From Methanobacteriota archaeon (GTDB taxonomy: Archaea; Thermoplasmatota; Poseidoniia; Poseidoniales; Poseidoniaceae): 8,197 nucleotides of DNA. Every line of letters starts with the position of its first letter. Position 1 is the stretch's first letter. The stretch lies in NCBI GenBank assembly GCA_009936765.1, contig JAACDL010000213.1, forward strand, positions 1-8,197, in the 5' to 3' direction. A program made the translations under genes and the position numbers. Shown piece by piece: positions 1 to 7,840 of this stretch. The notes beneath the pieces were generated by a model, which saw only the letters and a list, made by a program, of their open reading frames with translations, did no database searches and was not told where the DNA came from.

Positions 1-585
<585 letters not shown>

Positions 586-1701
586 TTACCCGACAAATAC
601 TCCATCATCGAGAACTTGTGTGTCGTCAAGCCAAACAGATGGTTTGGTAATTACTCCAGGGATATGAATTCCAACTGCAGCATTACCTCCTAAACTTGTA
701 TTATCTCCTATTGAGAAGTAGCATGTTCCCAACTGTTTCTCATCTTCAAGCACGTGGCCTGTCATTTTTGCGTTAGGGTTCATCCCAAATCCAAATTCTG
801 CGACAGTCCAAACCTGTTCTCTATCTTTTGATTTCAATCTAGAAGCGGCTTCTCCAAATTGTTGTCGGATGTGAGATGCGGTAGAATCTCCTTTGATGTC
901 GATTACAATACCGTTTTCGACAACTAACTCAAGGGGCTCCTCGAGCATTGTAGATTCCCATGTGCCATCAATTACAATAGTTCCATTCATGGTCCCTTCA
1001 CGAGGTAAAACAAATGCTTTGCCTGCTGGCAAATTAGTAATCATACGAGGCCTGTTACAAATCCCATTATCATCCAATTTCCAATCTCTCCAGGAGACTT
1101 CGAATTCGATATCTGTGCCATTTGTATCCTTTACGTGAATCAAACGTTTTCTTCTTAATGTACTAGACAATTCTGAAAGATTCTTTTTTATTTCATTAAA
1201 ATCAGCAGTCATTCCACCACTTACGCACATCTCAGGTGTCATTCCTGGCATTGTAGCAACTCTTGCTCCCTCTTTTACAGCAGTACGAATCGCTCTAGTA
1301 TGGGTAAGTGAATATCGGGTCGGAGCGATTACAATTTGTTGCTGACGCATCAAATTAGCAACCGGGGAGGGCGGCTCTTCGCCATGATGGCGGCTTTTGG
1401 GCATTACAATTAGAAGAACTCTATCCGAACGTTCGGTTGCTGAACGATGAAGAGCTTGTCCAATTTCTCCAGTAGTGGGATCACAAACGATTAGGACATT
1501 CTCTCCTCTTCGTATGTCCATGCAGGTGTGAGTGACTCGTTTAGCAGATTCCATCAACGCCACTTCTAAGTCGATTTCACTGGGTAAATTATCAAGTTCT
1601 TCTTCTGGAACTTCGGCTAAAACAACTTCCTCAATCTCTAAATCGTCTTCTTCATTTTTGGCATTTTCATCCTTCGATTTGCGGCGGAAGGGAGAGGCCA
1701 T
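586..1701 (-). CDS. AmpS/COG2309-like (M29-related) protein with variant active site
   Basis: I chose the ATG at 1701 (371 aa); an in-frame GTG at 1716 would add five residues, and neither has a clear ribosome binding site. After a basic start (residues 5-9) comes a strongly acidic extension (about 16-46). The rest matches the COG2309 'leucyl aminopeptidase T-like' fold: an RRGENVLIV segment near 64, NLPAGK...PREG...NGTIVIDG around 223-246, and EFGFGMNPNAKMTGHVLEDE from 302. In this superfamily (M29 peptidases and the related NicX-type dioxygenases) metal is held by Glu, His and Asp residues. Glu302 and His346 are present. From memory of the family, the usual G-T-x-H reads G-T-C-Y (Tyr328), the usual H-x-D reads H-I-P (Pro348) and A-G-E reads A-G-K (Lys228). 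The peptidase label is therefore a family label only; activity may be lost or changed. It converges with the EF-hand gene with no spacer and diverges from the carboxypeptidase gene. Confidence 0.75.
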   Translation of the reverse strand: MASPFRRKSKDENAKNEEDDLEIEEVVLAEVPEEELDNLPSEIDLEVALMESAKRVTHTCMDIRRGENVLIVCDPTTGEIGQALHRSATERSDRVLLIVMPKSRHHGEEPPSPVANLMRQQQIVIAPTRYSLTHTRAIRTAVKEGARVATMPGMTPEMCVSGGMTADFNEIKKNLSELSSTLRRKRLIHVKDTNGTDIEFEVSWRDWKLDDNGICNRPRMITNLPAGKAFVLPREGTMNGTIVIDGTWESTMLEEPLELVVENGIVIDIKGDSTASHIRQQFGEAASRLKSKDREQVWTVAEFGFGMNPNAKMTGHVLEDEKQLGTCYFSIGDNTSLGGNAAVGIHIPGVITKPSVWLDDTQVLDDGVFVG

Positions 1702-1766
1702 GTTAACCGGATGCACGACTACGACTTGAAATTGTGCCCAGCAAGCGCTGAAAAATTGAAGGGTAA
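1702..1766. promoter_or_regulatory. Divergent intergenic promoter region
   Basis: These 65 bases separate two divergently transcribed genes, so both promoters should lie here or just inside the coding starts. No convincing TATA box or Shine-Dalgarno site precedes either start. The AT-rich TTGAAATTG at 1726-1734 reads CAATTTCAA on the minus strand and sits about 25-33 bases from the ATG at 1701. That is the right distance for a TATA-like element of a leaderless transcript, but the match is weak. Confidence 0.35.
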
Positions 1767-3272
1767 ATGACTACTCGAATGTATATGGGCGACAAGGAAG
1801 AATTCATGTCTAGGGTCAATGATTTATACAGATTTGAAGCAATTCAGGGGCATTTAGGCTGGGACCAAGAGACAATTATGCCAGTTAAGGGTGCTAAAGC
1901 ACGAGGAGAAATACTTGCTTGGTTAGCAGGGGAACGCCATAGTAGACTAATCGACCCTGAATTAGGTGAATTGATTTCCAAATTAGAAGGGGGAGAGTAT
2001 GACAACTTTTTTTCAGCCAATGTAAGAGAAATGCGAAGAAAATACGATGAGGCTGTGAAATTACCTACAGAGTTTGTTTCTGAACTAACCAAAGCCCGTA
2101 GTGAAGCTCTTATTGCATGGCAGAAAGCACGTAGTGAGAGTGACTTTTCTCAGTTTGCTCCTCATCTTGAGAACATGATCCAATTGACTCATCAGCGAAT
2201 CGAATACCTTGGTTGCCAGCATACGCCATATGATGTACTTCTAGATGAATACGAGGTCGGCATGACTGTTGAAGATTATGACCCCTTATTTTTGGGCTTG
2301 AAAGATAGACTTGTACCCTTGTTGTCGAAAATAATGAATTCTGATGTAGAGATTCCAAGATTGCCTGAAACTATGACATTCCCTATTGATGCACAAGAAG
2401 AGTTCTGCAACCGTGTCAGTAAAGCGATGGGTTTTGATTTCGAAGCAGGAAGAATGGATCGCTCAACCCATCCATTCTGTGCAGGTTTGTGGCCTGATGA
2501 TACGAGGTTCACAACCAGGTTTGATGAAAAAGATCCTTTTTCTTGCCTTTATGCAGTCATGCATGAATCAGGTCACGGTTTGTACGAGCAAGGCCTACCT
2601 CGAGAATACAGCTATTCTCCTGTAGGAATGGCAGTATCACTTGGAGTCCATGAATCTCAAAGTAGGTTTTGGGAAAACCAAATTGGTCGAACCGCAGAGT
2701 TTTGGAAAATCTCCATGCCATGGTTCAGAGAACAATTCCCCGACTGTCCAGATTGGGATTTCGAAACGTTGGATTTAGTGGCGAATGAAGTGAAGCCGGA
2801 TTTCATTAGAGTTGAAGCTGATGAGGTGACATACAACCTTCACATTATGATTCGTTATGAAATTGAGAAGATGATATTCAACGAAGGACTTCAAGTTGCA
2901 GATATTCCTGCAACATGGAATAAGATGATGATGGACTGGTTTGGAATAGAAGTTCCTAATGATTCGATGGGTTGCTTACAAGATATCCATTGGTCTATGG
3001 GTGCATTTGGATATTTCCCGACCTATACTCTAGGAAATCTATACGCTGCACAATTACTCGACAAGATGTCTGATGATTTAGGGGATGTAGATCAGATAAT
3101 CGGGTCTGGTAATTGGTCCAGTATGCTTGACTGGTTACGAGAAAATATACATCAGCAAGGCTCAGTAATGACGCCTGCTGAACTCATTGAGTTCGCAACA
3201 GGCAAAGCACCAAGCCCTGAGCCATTCCTTGCTTACGTCGAAAGGAAATATTCCAAACTTTACAAGTTGTGA
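1767..3272 (+). CDS. M32 family metallocarboxypeptidase (Taq type)
   Basis: This 501-residue protein is full length for the M32 family of zinc or cobalt carboxypeptidases, cytosolic enzymes that remove C-terminal residues from peptides. All hallmark motifs are present. D-T-R-F-T-T-R starts at residue 245. The metal site H-E-S-G-H spans 266-270, with His266 and His270 as ligands and Glu267 as catalytic base. H-E-S-Q-S-R spans 295-300, with Glu296 the expected third ligand. I-R-Y-E-I-E lies at 362-367 and D-I-H-W-S-M-G at 406-412, followed by G-Y-F-P-T-Y-T-L-G-N-L-Y at 415-426. Nothing looks truncated or frameshifted. I took the first ATG (1767); in-frame ATGs at 1779 and 1785 are possible because no clear ribosome binding site is seen. 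The likely role is turnover of peptides from intracellular protein or imported oligopeptides. Its TGA directly abuts the stop of the following convergent gene. Confidence 0.95.
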   Translation: MTTRMYMGDKEEFMSRVNDLYRFEAIQGHLGWDQETIMPVKGAKARGEILAWLAGERHSRLIDPELGELISKLEGGEYDNFFSANVREMRRKYDEAVKLPTEFVSELTKARSEALIAWQKARSESDFSQFAPHLENMIQLTHQRIEYLGCQHTPYDVLLDEYEVGMTVEDYDPLFLGLKDRLVPLLSKIMNSDVEIPRLPETMTFPIDAQEEFCNRVSKAMGFDFEAGRMDRSTHPFCAGLWPDDTRFTTRFDEKDPFSCLYAVMHESGHGLYEQGLPREYSYSPVGMAVSLGVHESQSRFWENQIGRTAEFWKISMPWFREQFPDCPDWDFETLDLVANEVKPDFIRVEADEVTYNLHIMIRYEIEKMIFNEGLQVADIPATWNKMMMDWFGIEVPNDSMGCLQDIHWSMGAFGYFPTYTLGNLYAAQLLDKMSDDLGDVDQIIGSGNWSSMLDWLRENIHQQGSVMTPAELIEFATGKAPSPEPFLAYVERKYSKLYKL

Positions 3273-3578
3273 TTATTCTTCTTCGCCAGAACTACCTGTA
3301 ACCTTTGCCTGAAGTGTGTTCAACATTCCAGTTAGTTCAGATATAGCGTCTTGCAAATCATTTGTTCTATCTTCTTCATTATCTGTACCAAATGATATAC
3401 CTAACAGTGTTATCATTGCACCAGACAACATGATTACTGCCGACACGAAAAGATCCTTCAAATCAGTATCTTCTCCGTTAGCTAACATGATGCCCCAAAG
3501 TGCGCCTGCTGCGAATATTAGCAAGCCAAGTATTATCTGTTGATGCCCAGGTCCAAGTTTTTCTTCTAGTCCACTCAT
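3273..3578 (-). CDS. Small two-helix membrane protein, unknown function
   Basis: This 101-residue protein is not one I recognise. A short hydrophilic N terminus (1-12) is followed by a hydrophobic helix at about 13-33, a short acidic loop (35-42, GEDTDLKD) and a second hydrophobic helix at about 43-63. The acidic tail from 65 contains an amphipathic stretch (about 72-93) with hydrophobic residues at heptad-like spacing, which could form a short coiled coil, and it ends in a run of Glu. The layout is a helical hairpin with the tail on the same side as the N terminus. It starts with ATG, without an obvious ribosome binding site, 74 bases downstream of pyrC on the same strand, so it may be a separate unit. 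It is probably a real gene because it exactly fills the gap between neighbours and has a coherent two-helix composition. Confidence 0.7.
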   Translation of the reverse strand: MSGLEEKLGPGHQQIILGLLIFAAGALWGIMLANGEDTDLKDLFVSAVIMLSGAMITLLGISFGTDNEEDRTNDLQDAISELTGMLNTLQAKVTGSSGEEE

Positions 3579-3652
3579 TGTGTTTCCCCGCTTGGAAGAA
3601 ACATCCTCTAGTAAAAAACTTAGCGGAATTTTATTCTATTTTCCAGCGATAT
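3579..3652 (-). promoter_or_regulatory. Spacer after pyrC: U-tract and possible promoter
   Basis: Read on the minus strand, this 74-base spacer has a T6 run at 3618-3613, about 35 bases past the pyrC stop. That resembles the simple U-tracts that end archaeal transcripts. Just before it, an AT-rich AATAAAAT near 3636-3629 could be a TATA element for the small membrane protein gene. If so, initiation would fall after the U-tract and leave a short leader. Both calls rest on composition only. Confidence 0.3.
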
Positions 3653-5056
3653 TTAATTCCACGGCGTCATGACCAATGGACTTCCTGCTTGACCAGGTTC
3701 AACAATACATCTTCCCTTTGGTCCAGTTGAGTCATTTCTTTCAAACACAGGATTGCCTGCAACAACAGTTAGAATCGGCCATCCGACTAATGTTTTGCCA
3801 GCGAATGGGTTCCATCCAACAGTAGACCATGCATTCTTATCTTCAACAAGTAGTTCTTTCTTCAAATCCACTAGAACAATATCTCCGTCATATCCTTCCT
3901 CAAGTTTTCCTTTACCTATCATTCCGTAACATTCTGCAACATTACTGGACATCCATTGAACAACTTGTTCGATTGTACATTCTCCATTTGCAGCATGAGT
4001 TAGCATTACTGGAAGTGATGTTTCTACTCCTGGCATTCCGCTGTAAGCGTGAGGGAAGCCTTTCGCCTTGTTTTCAAGGGTATGCGGAGCGTGATCGGTT
4101 GCTATGCAATTTACAGTCCCATCATGTAGCCTCTTCCATAATATCTCCTTGTCCTTTTGATATCTAATAGGCGGGTTCATCTTTAATCGAGTCCCAAGAA
4201 CTTCAACATCTCTCTCATCAAATGTCAAATGTTGAGGTAGTACTTCTGTAGTAATATGCGCTTGACCTTTTTCTCCAGTGAGTGAGGTTAAACCGTTTAA
4301 CCATTCAGCTTCTATTCCGGAAGTTAAGTGAAGAATATGTAATCGGTGGCCACTATCTTGAGCATATCCAACGGCTCTCTTTGTGGCGATTAATGCTGTT
4401 TCTTCGTCTCTCCATTCAGCATGAGCGGCCATATCAGTGCGGCCTTCAATCATCTTCTTCCTTTCGATCATCCTCGTCTCATCTTCAGCATGAACTGCGA
4501 TTAGCCCTGCTGTATTGTCGAAGATAGTCTTCAGTGCATTGGATTCATTGACCAATAAATCACCAGTCGATGAGCCCATGAAAATTTTGATTCCACATAT
4601 TCCTGGGATTGCAATAGGAGCCTCGGGTGTTCCTACTGCCTTCTGTAACTCCTCCACGTTTGATTCTGTAGCTCCGATAAAGAATCCATAATTTGTAACA
4701 CACCGATTCGATGCAGTTTCTAACTTGTTATACATCGATTCTAATGTTGTCTGGCTAGGAACATTGTTTGGCATGTCTAGGAAAGATGTGATTCCACCAC
4801 TCGCAGCAGCACGAGAACCTGTGTGTAAGTCCTCTTTTTCAGGCTGGCCTGGGTCTCTAAAGTGAACTTGCGGGTCTATGATGCCGGGAAGCAGGTGTAG
4901 TCCAGCAGCATCATGAATTAATTCCCCATCTTGTGGCTTGAGATTTCCATCTGTGGAGATTTCAGAAATTGCTCCATCTGTTATTCTCAAATCACCGGTT
5001 ACAATTCCGTTGGGAAGAACCATTTTAGCGCCAGTTATCAAAATATTTCCGTTCAT
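3653..5056 (-). CDS. pyrC: Dihydroorotase (amidohydrolase, type I)
   Basis: This 467-residue cytosolic enzyme of de novo pyrimidine synthesis catalyses reversible cyclisation of N-carbamoyl-aspartate to dihydroorotate. It has the cyclic amidohydrolase layout. The N-terminal metal motif D-P-Q-V-H-F-R-D-P-G spans 61-70. Lys157 in G-I-K-I-F-M-G-S-S-T-G is the expected carboxylated bridging lysine. His189 (V-H-A-E-D), His243 (L-H-L-T-S) and Asp321 (A-T-D-H-A-P-H) complete the metal site. N-P-P-I-R (294-298) and S-G-M-P-G-V-E-T (339-346) are substrate-binding segments. The usual H-x-H of the first strand is Q63-V-H65 here, a variant I recall from Bacteroidetes dihydroorotases. Allantoinase or hydantoinase is less likely given NPPIR and the DHAPH context. 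The ATG at 5056 is supported by AGGTGA four bases upstream, which overlaps the mogA stop. It is the third gene of the membrane protein-mogA-pyrC unit. Confidence 0.9.
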   Translation of the reverse strand: MNGNILITGAKMVLPNGIVTGDLRITDGAISEISTDGNLKPQDGELIHDAAGLHLLPGIIDPQVHFRDPGQPEKEDLHTGSRAAASGGITSFLDMPNNVPSQTTLESMYNKLETASNRCVTNYGFFIGATESNVEELQKAVGTPEAPIAIPGICGIKIFMGSSTGDLLVNESNALKTIFDNTAGLIAVHAEDETRMIERKKMIEGRTDMAAHAEWRDEETALIATKRAVGYAQDSGHRLHILHLTSGIEAEWLNGLTSLTGEKGQAHITTEVLPQHLTFDERDVEVLGTRLKMNPPIRYQKDKEILWKRLHDGTVNCIATDHAPHTLENKAKGFPHAYSGMPGVETSLPVMLTHAANGECTIEQVVQWMSSNVAECYGMIGKGKLEEGYDGDIVLVDLKKELLVEDKNAWSTVGWNPFAGKTLVGWPILTVVAGNPVFERNDSTGPKGRCIVEPGQAGSPLVMTPWN

Positions 5057-5060
5057 AGTT

Positions 5061-5066
5061 TCACCT
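5061..5066 (-). promoter_or_regulatory. Ribosome binding site of pyrC overlapping mogA stop
   Basis: Minus-strand AGGTGA is complementary to the archaeal 16S 3' end and lies four bases before the pyrC ATG. Its last three bases are the mogA TGA, so ribosomes ending mogA finish on the pyrC site. This fixes the pyrC start and implies translational coupling. Confidence 0.75.
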
Positions 5067-5609
5067 TCTTTTTACACTTTTAGGGCGGAATGCGTTGCAT
5101 ACAGTATCGTTCATATCGATGTATGGACCATCTAACAAATCGACACAATAAGGAACAGCCTTCCAAATTTCATCAATAGTTTCTCTGATTGCTTTTGGTC
5201 TACCCGGTAAATTGAATATAAGGCACTGACCTCTTGTGCCCCCTATTTGTCTTGATAGAATTGCAGTTGGGACAAATTCTAGAGATATAGAGCGCATCTG
5301 TTCTCCAAACCCAGGCATTATCCTGTCACATACCATTTCAGTTGCTTCGGGAGTTATGTCTCTCATAGCAGGTCCTGTTCCACCTGTCGTGACTATCACA
5401 TTGCAACCTAGTGTATCTACCATCTCAATCAATGTATTCGATATTGCTCCAATTTCGTCAGGTACTACTCTGTAATGATGACTCCATTCTGATAAAATAG
5501 CCTCTTCGAAAAAGCCTAGAATTGCCGGGCCTCCTTCGTCTTGATATTCCCCTTTAGAGGCTCTATCCGACACGGTTAGTATGCCAAAGGTAGCAGGATC
5601 TCCAACCAT
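5061..5609 (-). CDS. mogA: Molybdopterin adenylyltransferase (MogA type)
   Basis: This 182-residue protein matches the MogA family along its whole length. The enzyme adenylylates molybdopterin with ATP before molybdate insertion in molybdenum cofactor synthesis. Visible motifs are V-S-D-R-A-S-K-G-E-Y-Q-D (13-24), P-D-E (50-52), T-T-G-G-T-G-P-A-M-R-D (74-84), P-G-F-G-E-Q-M-R (99-106), F-V-P-T-A-I-L-S-R-Q (112-121), N-L-P-G (133-136) and a C-terminal F-R-P-K-S (174-178). Asp51 and Asp84 correspond to Asp49 and Asp82, the residues important in E. coli MogA. The resemblance to the E. coli type, including the SRQ and FRPKS segments, is closer than I would expect for an archaeal MoaB paralogue and may reflect transfer from bacteria. 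The ATG at 5609 follows a GAGG site by seven bases. It is the second gene of a three-gene unit; no other cofactor-synthesis gene is in the window. Confidence 0.9.
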   Translation of the reverse strand: MVGDPATFGILTVSDRASKGEYQDEGGPAILGFFEEAILSEWSHHYRVVPDEIGAISNTLIEMVDTLGCNVIVTTGGTGPAMRDITPEATEMVCDRIMPGFGEQMRSISLEFVPTAILSRQIGGTRGQCLIFNLPGRPKAIRETIDEIWKAVPYCVDLLDGPYIDMNDTVCNAFRPKSVKRR

Positions 5610-5616
5610 TGAACCG

Positions 5617-5622
5617 CCTCAC
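5617..5622 (-). promoter_or_regulatory. Ribosome binding site of mogA overlapping upstream stop
   Basis: Minus-strand GTGAGG contains the TGA of the upstream membrane protein gene (5621-5619) and the core GAGG, seven bases before the mogA ATG. It supports the chosen start and suggests coupled translation, repeating the arrangement at the mogA-pyrC junction. Confidence 0.65.
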
Positions 5623-7721
5623 TGGTTACCGTACTTGTCCCTTATGTCGGCGTGGAATGAATCCAGTAGCGTATCTTCGAATAGTTCAGCTTGTCTCCTA
5701 ATCTTGGTTGACCTCATGTGCAGGAATGCCATACCAATGAATGCGATAATTGCGATAGGAATAGCGGCTTCGAGTTTGTATTTGTGCATCACAGTAACAA
5801 TACCTTCAGCAGTATATGCCCATGTCAGAGATGCGATTGAACCGCCAACAAATGTCGCCCAAAGTACACGCATGAACTTCATACGAGAAAGCAAACCTAG
5901 CATTGCTCCAACTAGAACTCCTGATGCCATAAATGGAATCCAAACGAATACTATCAGTCCCCAGAATCCCCATTTGTTAATCATCTCACGCTTTTCATTT
6001 GCAGTATACTCTACGGTTGAAAGAATATCTCCGAATAACTTGGTCTGCAGAACTCTACCACCCAGGCCATCCTGTTTTGCAACAGCGGCAACACGGGCGT
6101 CTTTGCTGCCCTTAGTCGATAACGTCTCAACCCTTCCTGCTCCAGAACGGTCTGCTAGGGTGGATACCAGGTTTCGACCCTTGACAATCAATTCTTGAGT
6201 CCCAACCAGTTCAGGGTTCTCTCGGGAAATATACTTCCTTAGGTGCTTTTCGATATCTGCATTCGAATCTTTGAATCTGAAGAAAGCAAATCTCTGATTT
6301 GGCTTGTAAGCGACTCTAACGAAGATGATAGAGTCCTCGCTGGTAACTGTTGCCATTTGCAGAAGTAACTCATTCTTCGAACGGAAATATCCCTTGACAG
6401 ATTCTCTAACTTCGTCTTCAACTTTAGACAACATGTGCAGATCTCTGAAGAATGATGTGTAATCCTGGTCTTCCTGTTCTTCATCATCAACCATACCACT
6501 GCCAACACCGATGCCAGTCTCGAAATCAATCGCTTGGTTATCTCCTATTGACCGAACAGTCAATTGAACTGGCTTGAATACTCTGAATAATGCGAACTCT
6601 TCAAGGACTTCTCTCAAGATATCAGACCTGACATCGGCTGAGTCAGAAAAAGTACCGTCTGTGTTGGAGTAAGGTACCATGATATCAATCGATAAATCCC
6701 GAACTTCTATCTTGTATAAATCCCAATCCATCGAGATGTGTAGCCTTCTCTCTGTATTACGTAATACATCAGCAACAACCTTTCTAATGTGAGTTCTAGA
6801 TAGCATATCGTCAGTTTCTTGATGATATAATTTGTACATTACTGGGTAAGCCAAGAATAACGAAATAACCGACAAAGATAGTGAGATGAAAGCCATCCAC
6901 CAAGCAGGAATTCCTGCAGCTCCGCCAGTTAGCATAGCAGTTTCTCTACCTCCTCCTAATTCAGCACCCATCAGAACGAATCCCCAATTCCCTAGATCGG
7001 TTACAGACCAACAGGAACGAGGTCCGTCCTCGACAAGTTCAGCTTCACGCTTAACTTCAGAATCAACAAATGGTAGGAATGAGAGCGCATTTTCAGAAGT
7101 GGTTATCTCGAATTCTAGAGTTTTAGTAATCCTTTCAGTGCCGTTGACACGGTCATCATCCGTTTTGTTGCTCATATTGGTTTGGAGTTGGTACACATCG
7201 ATTTTCACAACAACTTCATAGACGCCTATGTCCCATTCTTCGAAGTCGACCCGTGTTGATTTCTTCTCTACTTCACCTTGTGAAGGTTCAGGATTATCTG
7301 CATCACCAACCGCCGTCACTGTCCAATTCAGTACAGCAATACCTTGTGCTAAATTACGACCTGATATCTTCAATTCTTCAGCGTCATTATCTGGATAGGC
7401 GTGTATCCATGGAGTATCAATGACCTCTTCGCATTGGTCTCCAGAATCTAGGAATGTTCCGCTCGCCCAATGGTCTAAGGAGGTGGATTCTCCAAATACT
7501 CCGCCTGACATTCCAAACAGTAGCATTGCGTACAGTGCGCCGTATCCAAGTCCGGCGAGTAATGTCCAATCTTCTATGGCGGAAGGGAATCTTCTCTTTG
7601 AGTCAGAGTTTCTTCTTTTTCTTATCCCTGCTAATTCTTTGGAAACCTTGTCAATAGGTTTGTTTTCTGCAGCACCTTCTGCAGTGGAGTCATTATCGAT
7701 ATCGATATTTTTCGACCCCAT
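5619..7721 (-). CDS. Large membrane protein with COG2426-like C-terminal domain
   Basis: I start at the ATG at 7721 (700 aa), preceded by GTAGGGGC. An in-frame ATG at 7748 would add MCLCPVGAK encoded within a hairpin. In order: a hydrophilic N terminus with a basic patch RKRR (34-37); helix 1 (about 52-74); an ectodomain (about 75-271) with only two cysteines (97 and 237, a possible disulfide), several N-x-S/T sequons and beta-rich segments that could be Ig-like; helix 2 (about 272-296); a cytoplasmic region (about 297-581) with a very acidic stretch near 412-421; then three helices at about 587-611, 617-642 and 652-669 and a charged tail. The region from about 575, with helices 3-4 rich in Gly and a W-I-P-F-M-A-S-G motif, resembles the 'small multidrug export' family (COG2426, PF06695), whose function is not established. 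The basic patch puts the N terminus inside. The other two domains are unassigned. It is the first gene of the unit with mogA and pyrC. Confidence 0.7.
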   Translation of the reverse strand: MGSKNIDIDNDSTAEGAAENKPIDKVSKELAGIRKRRNSDSKRRFPSAIEDWTLLAGLGYGALYAMLLFGMSGGVFGESTSLDHWASGTFLDSGDQCEEVIDTPWIHAYPDNDAEELKISGRNLAQGIAVLNWTVTAVGDADNPEPSQGEVEKKSTRVDFEEWDIGVYEVVVKIDVYQLQTNMSNKTDDDRVNGTERITKTLEFEITTSENALSFLPFVDSEVKREAELVEDGPRSCWSVTDLGNWGFVLMGAELGGGRETAMLTGGAAGIPAWWMAFISLSLSVISLFLAYPVMYKLYHQETDDMLSRTHIRKVVADVLRNTERRLHISMDWDLYKIEVRDLSIDIMVPYSNTDGTFSDSADVRSDILREVLEEFALFRVFKPVQLTVRSIGDNQAIDFETGIGVGSGMVDDEEQEDQDYTSFFRDLHMLSKVEDEVRESVKGYFRSKNELLLQMATVTSEDSIIFVRVAYKPNQRFAFFRFKDSNADIEKHLRKYISRENPELVGTQELIVKGRNLVSTLADRSGAGRVETLSTKGSKDARVAAVAKQDGLGGRVLQTKLFGDILSTVEYTANEKREMINKWGFWGLIVFVWIPFMASGVLVGAMLGLLSRMKFMRVLWATFVGGSIASLTWAYTAEGIVTVMHKYKLEAAIPIAIIAFIGMAFLHMRSTKIRRQAELFEDTLLDSFHADIRDKYGNQ

Positions 7722-7840
7722 TTTTGCCCCTACGGGGCATAAGCACATGAAGGCTATGCCGTTTCAGACAAATCAAACACCCAAAAGTGGGTTTATTCAG
7801 GTGATTCATGATTTGAAAATCAAACAAATCAGTATGAGAA
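7722..7840. other. Noncoding spacer between tRNA-Phe and membrane protein gene
   Basis: About 119 bases with no gene. On the minus strand this holds the tRNA-Phe 3' trailer and presumably the promoter and leader of the membrane protein operon. It contains a 6-bp hairpin next to the start codon (7725-7739), a 5-bp hairpin ACCCA/TGGGT at 7779-7792 followed on the minus strand by a T-rich stretch, and a short inverted repeat TGATTTGAAAATCA at 7809-7822. No clear TATA box stands out. The 7779-7792 hairpin could mark the end of the tRNA transcript, but it is short. Confidence 0.4.
7725..7739 (-). other. GC-rich hairpin at the membrane protein start
   Basis: TGCCCC-TAC-GGGGCA forms a perfect 6-bp stem with a 3-base loop. 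On the minus strand it ends three bases before the ATG at 7721 and contains AGGGG, the only purine-rich candidate ribosome binding site there. It could therefore mask that site. If translation instead starts at 7748, it is coding. Confidence 0.45.

Noticed and set aside
3653..5056. Allantoinase or hydantoinase as the identity of the amidohydrolase
   Set aside because: The NPPIR, ATDHAPH and SGMPGVET segments together fit dihydroorotase better, and no purine-degradation gene is nearby.
5581..6198. 205-codon open frame on the + strand opposite the membrane protein and the mogA start
   Set aside because: It has no recognisable motif, lies wholly antisense to two well-supported genes, and its Ser/Thr/Pro-rich composition is typical of antisense shadows.
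7800..7816. Perfect GGTGAT Shine-Dalgarno-like site followed by ATG on the + strand
   Set aside because: The ATG is followed by one codon and then TGA, so nothing is encoded; this is a chance match.
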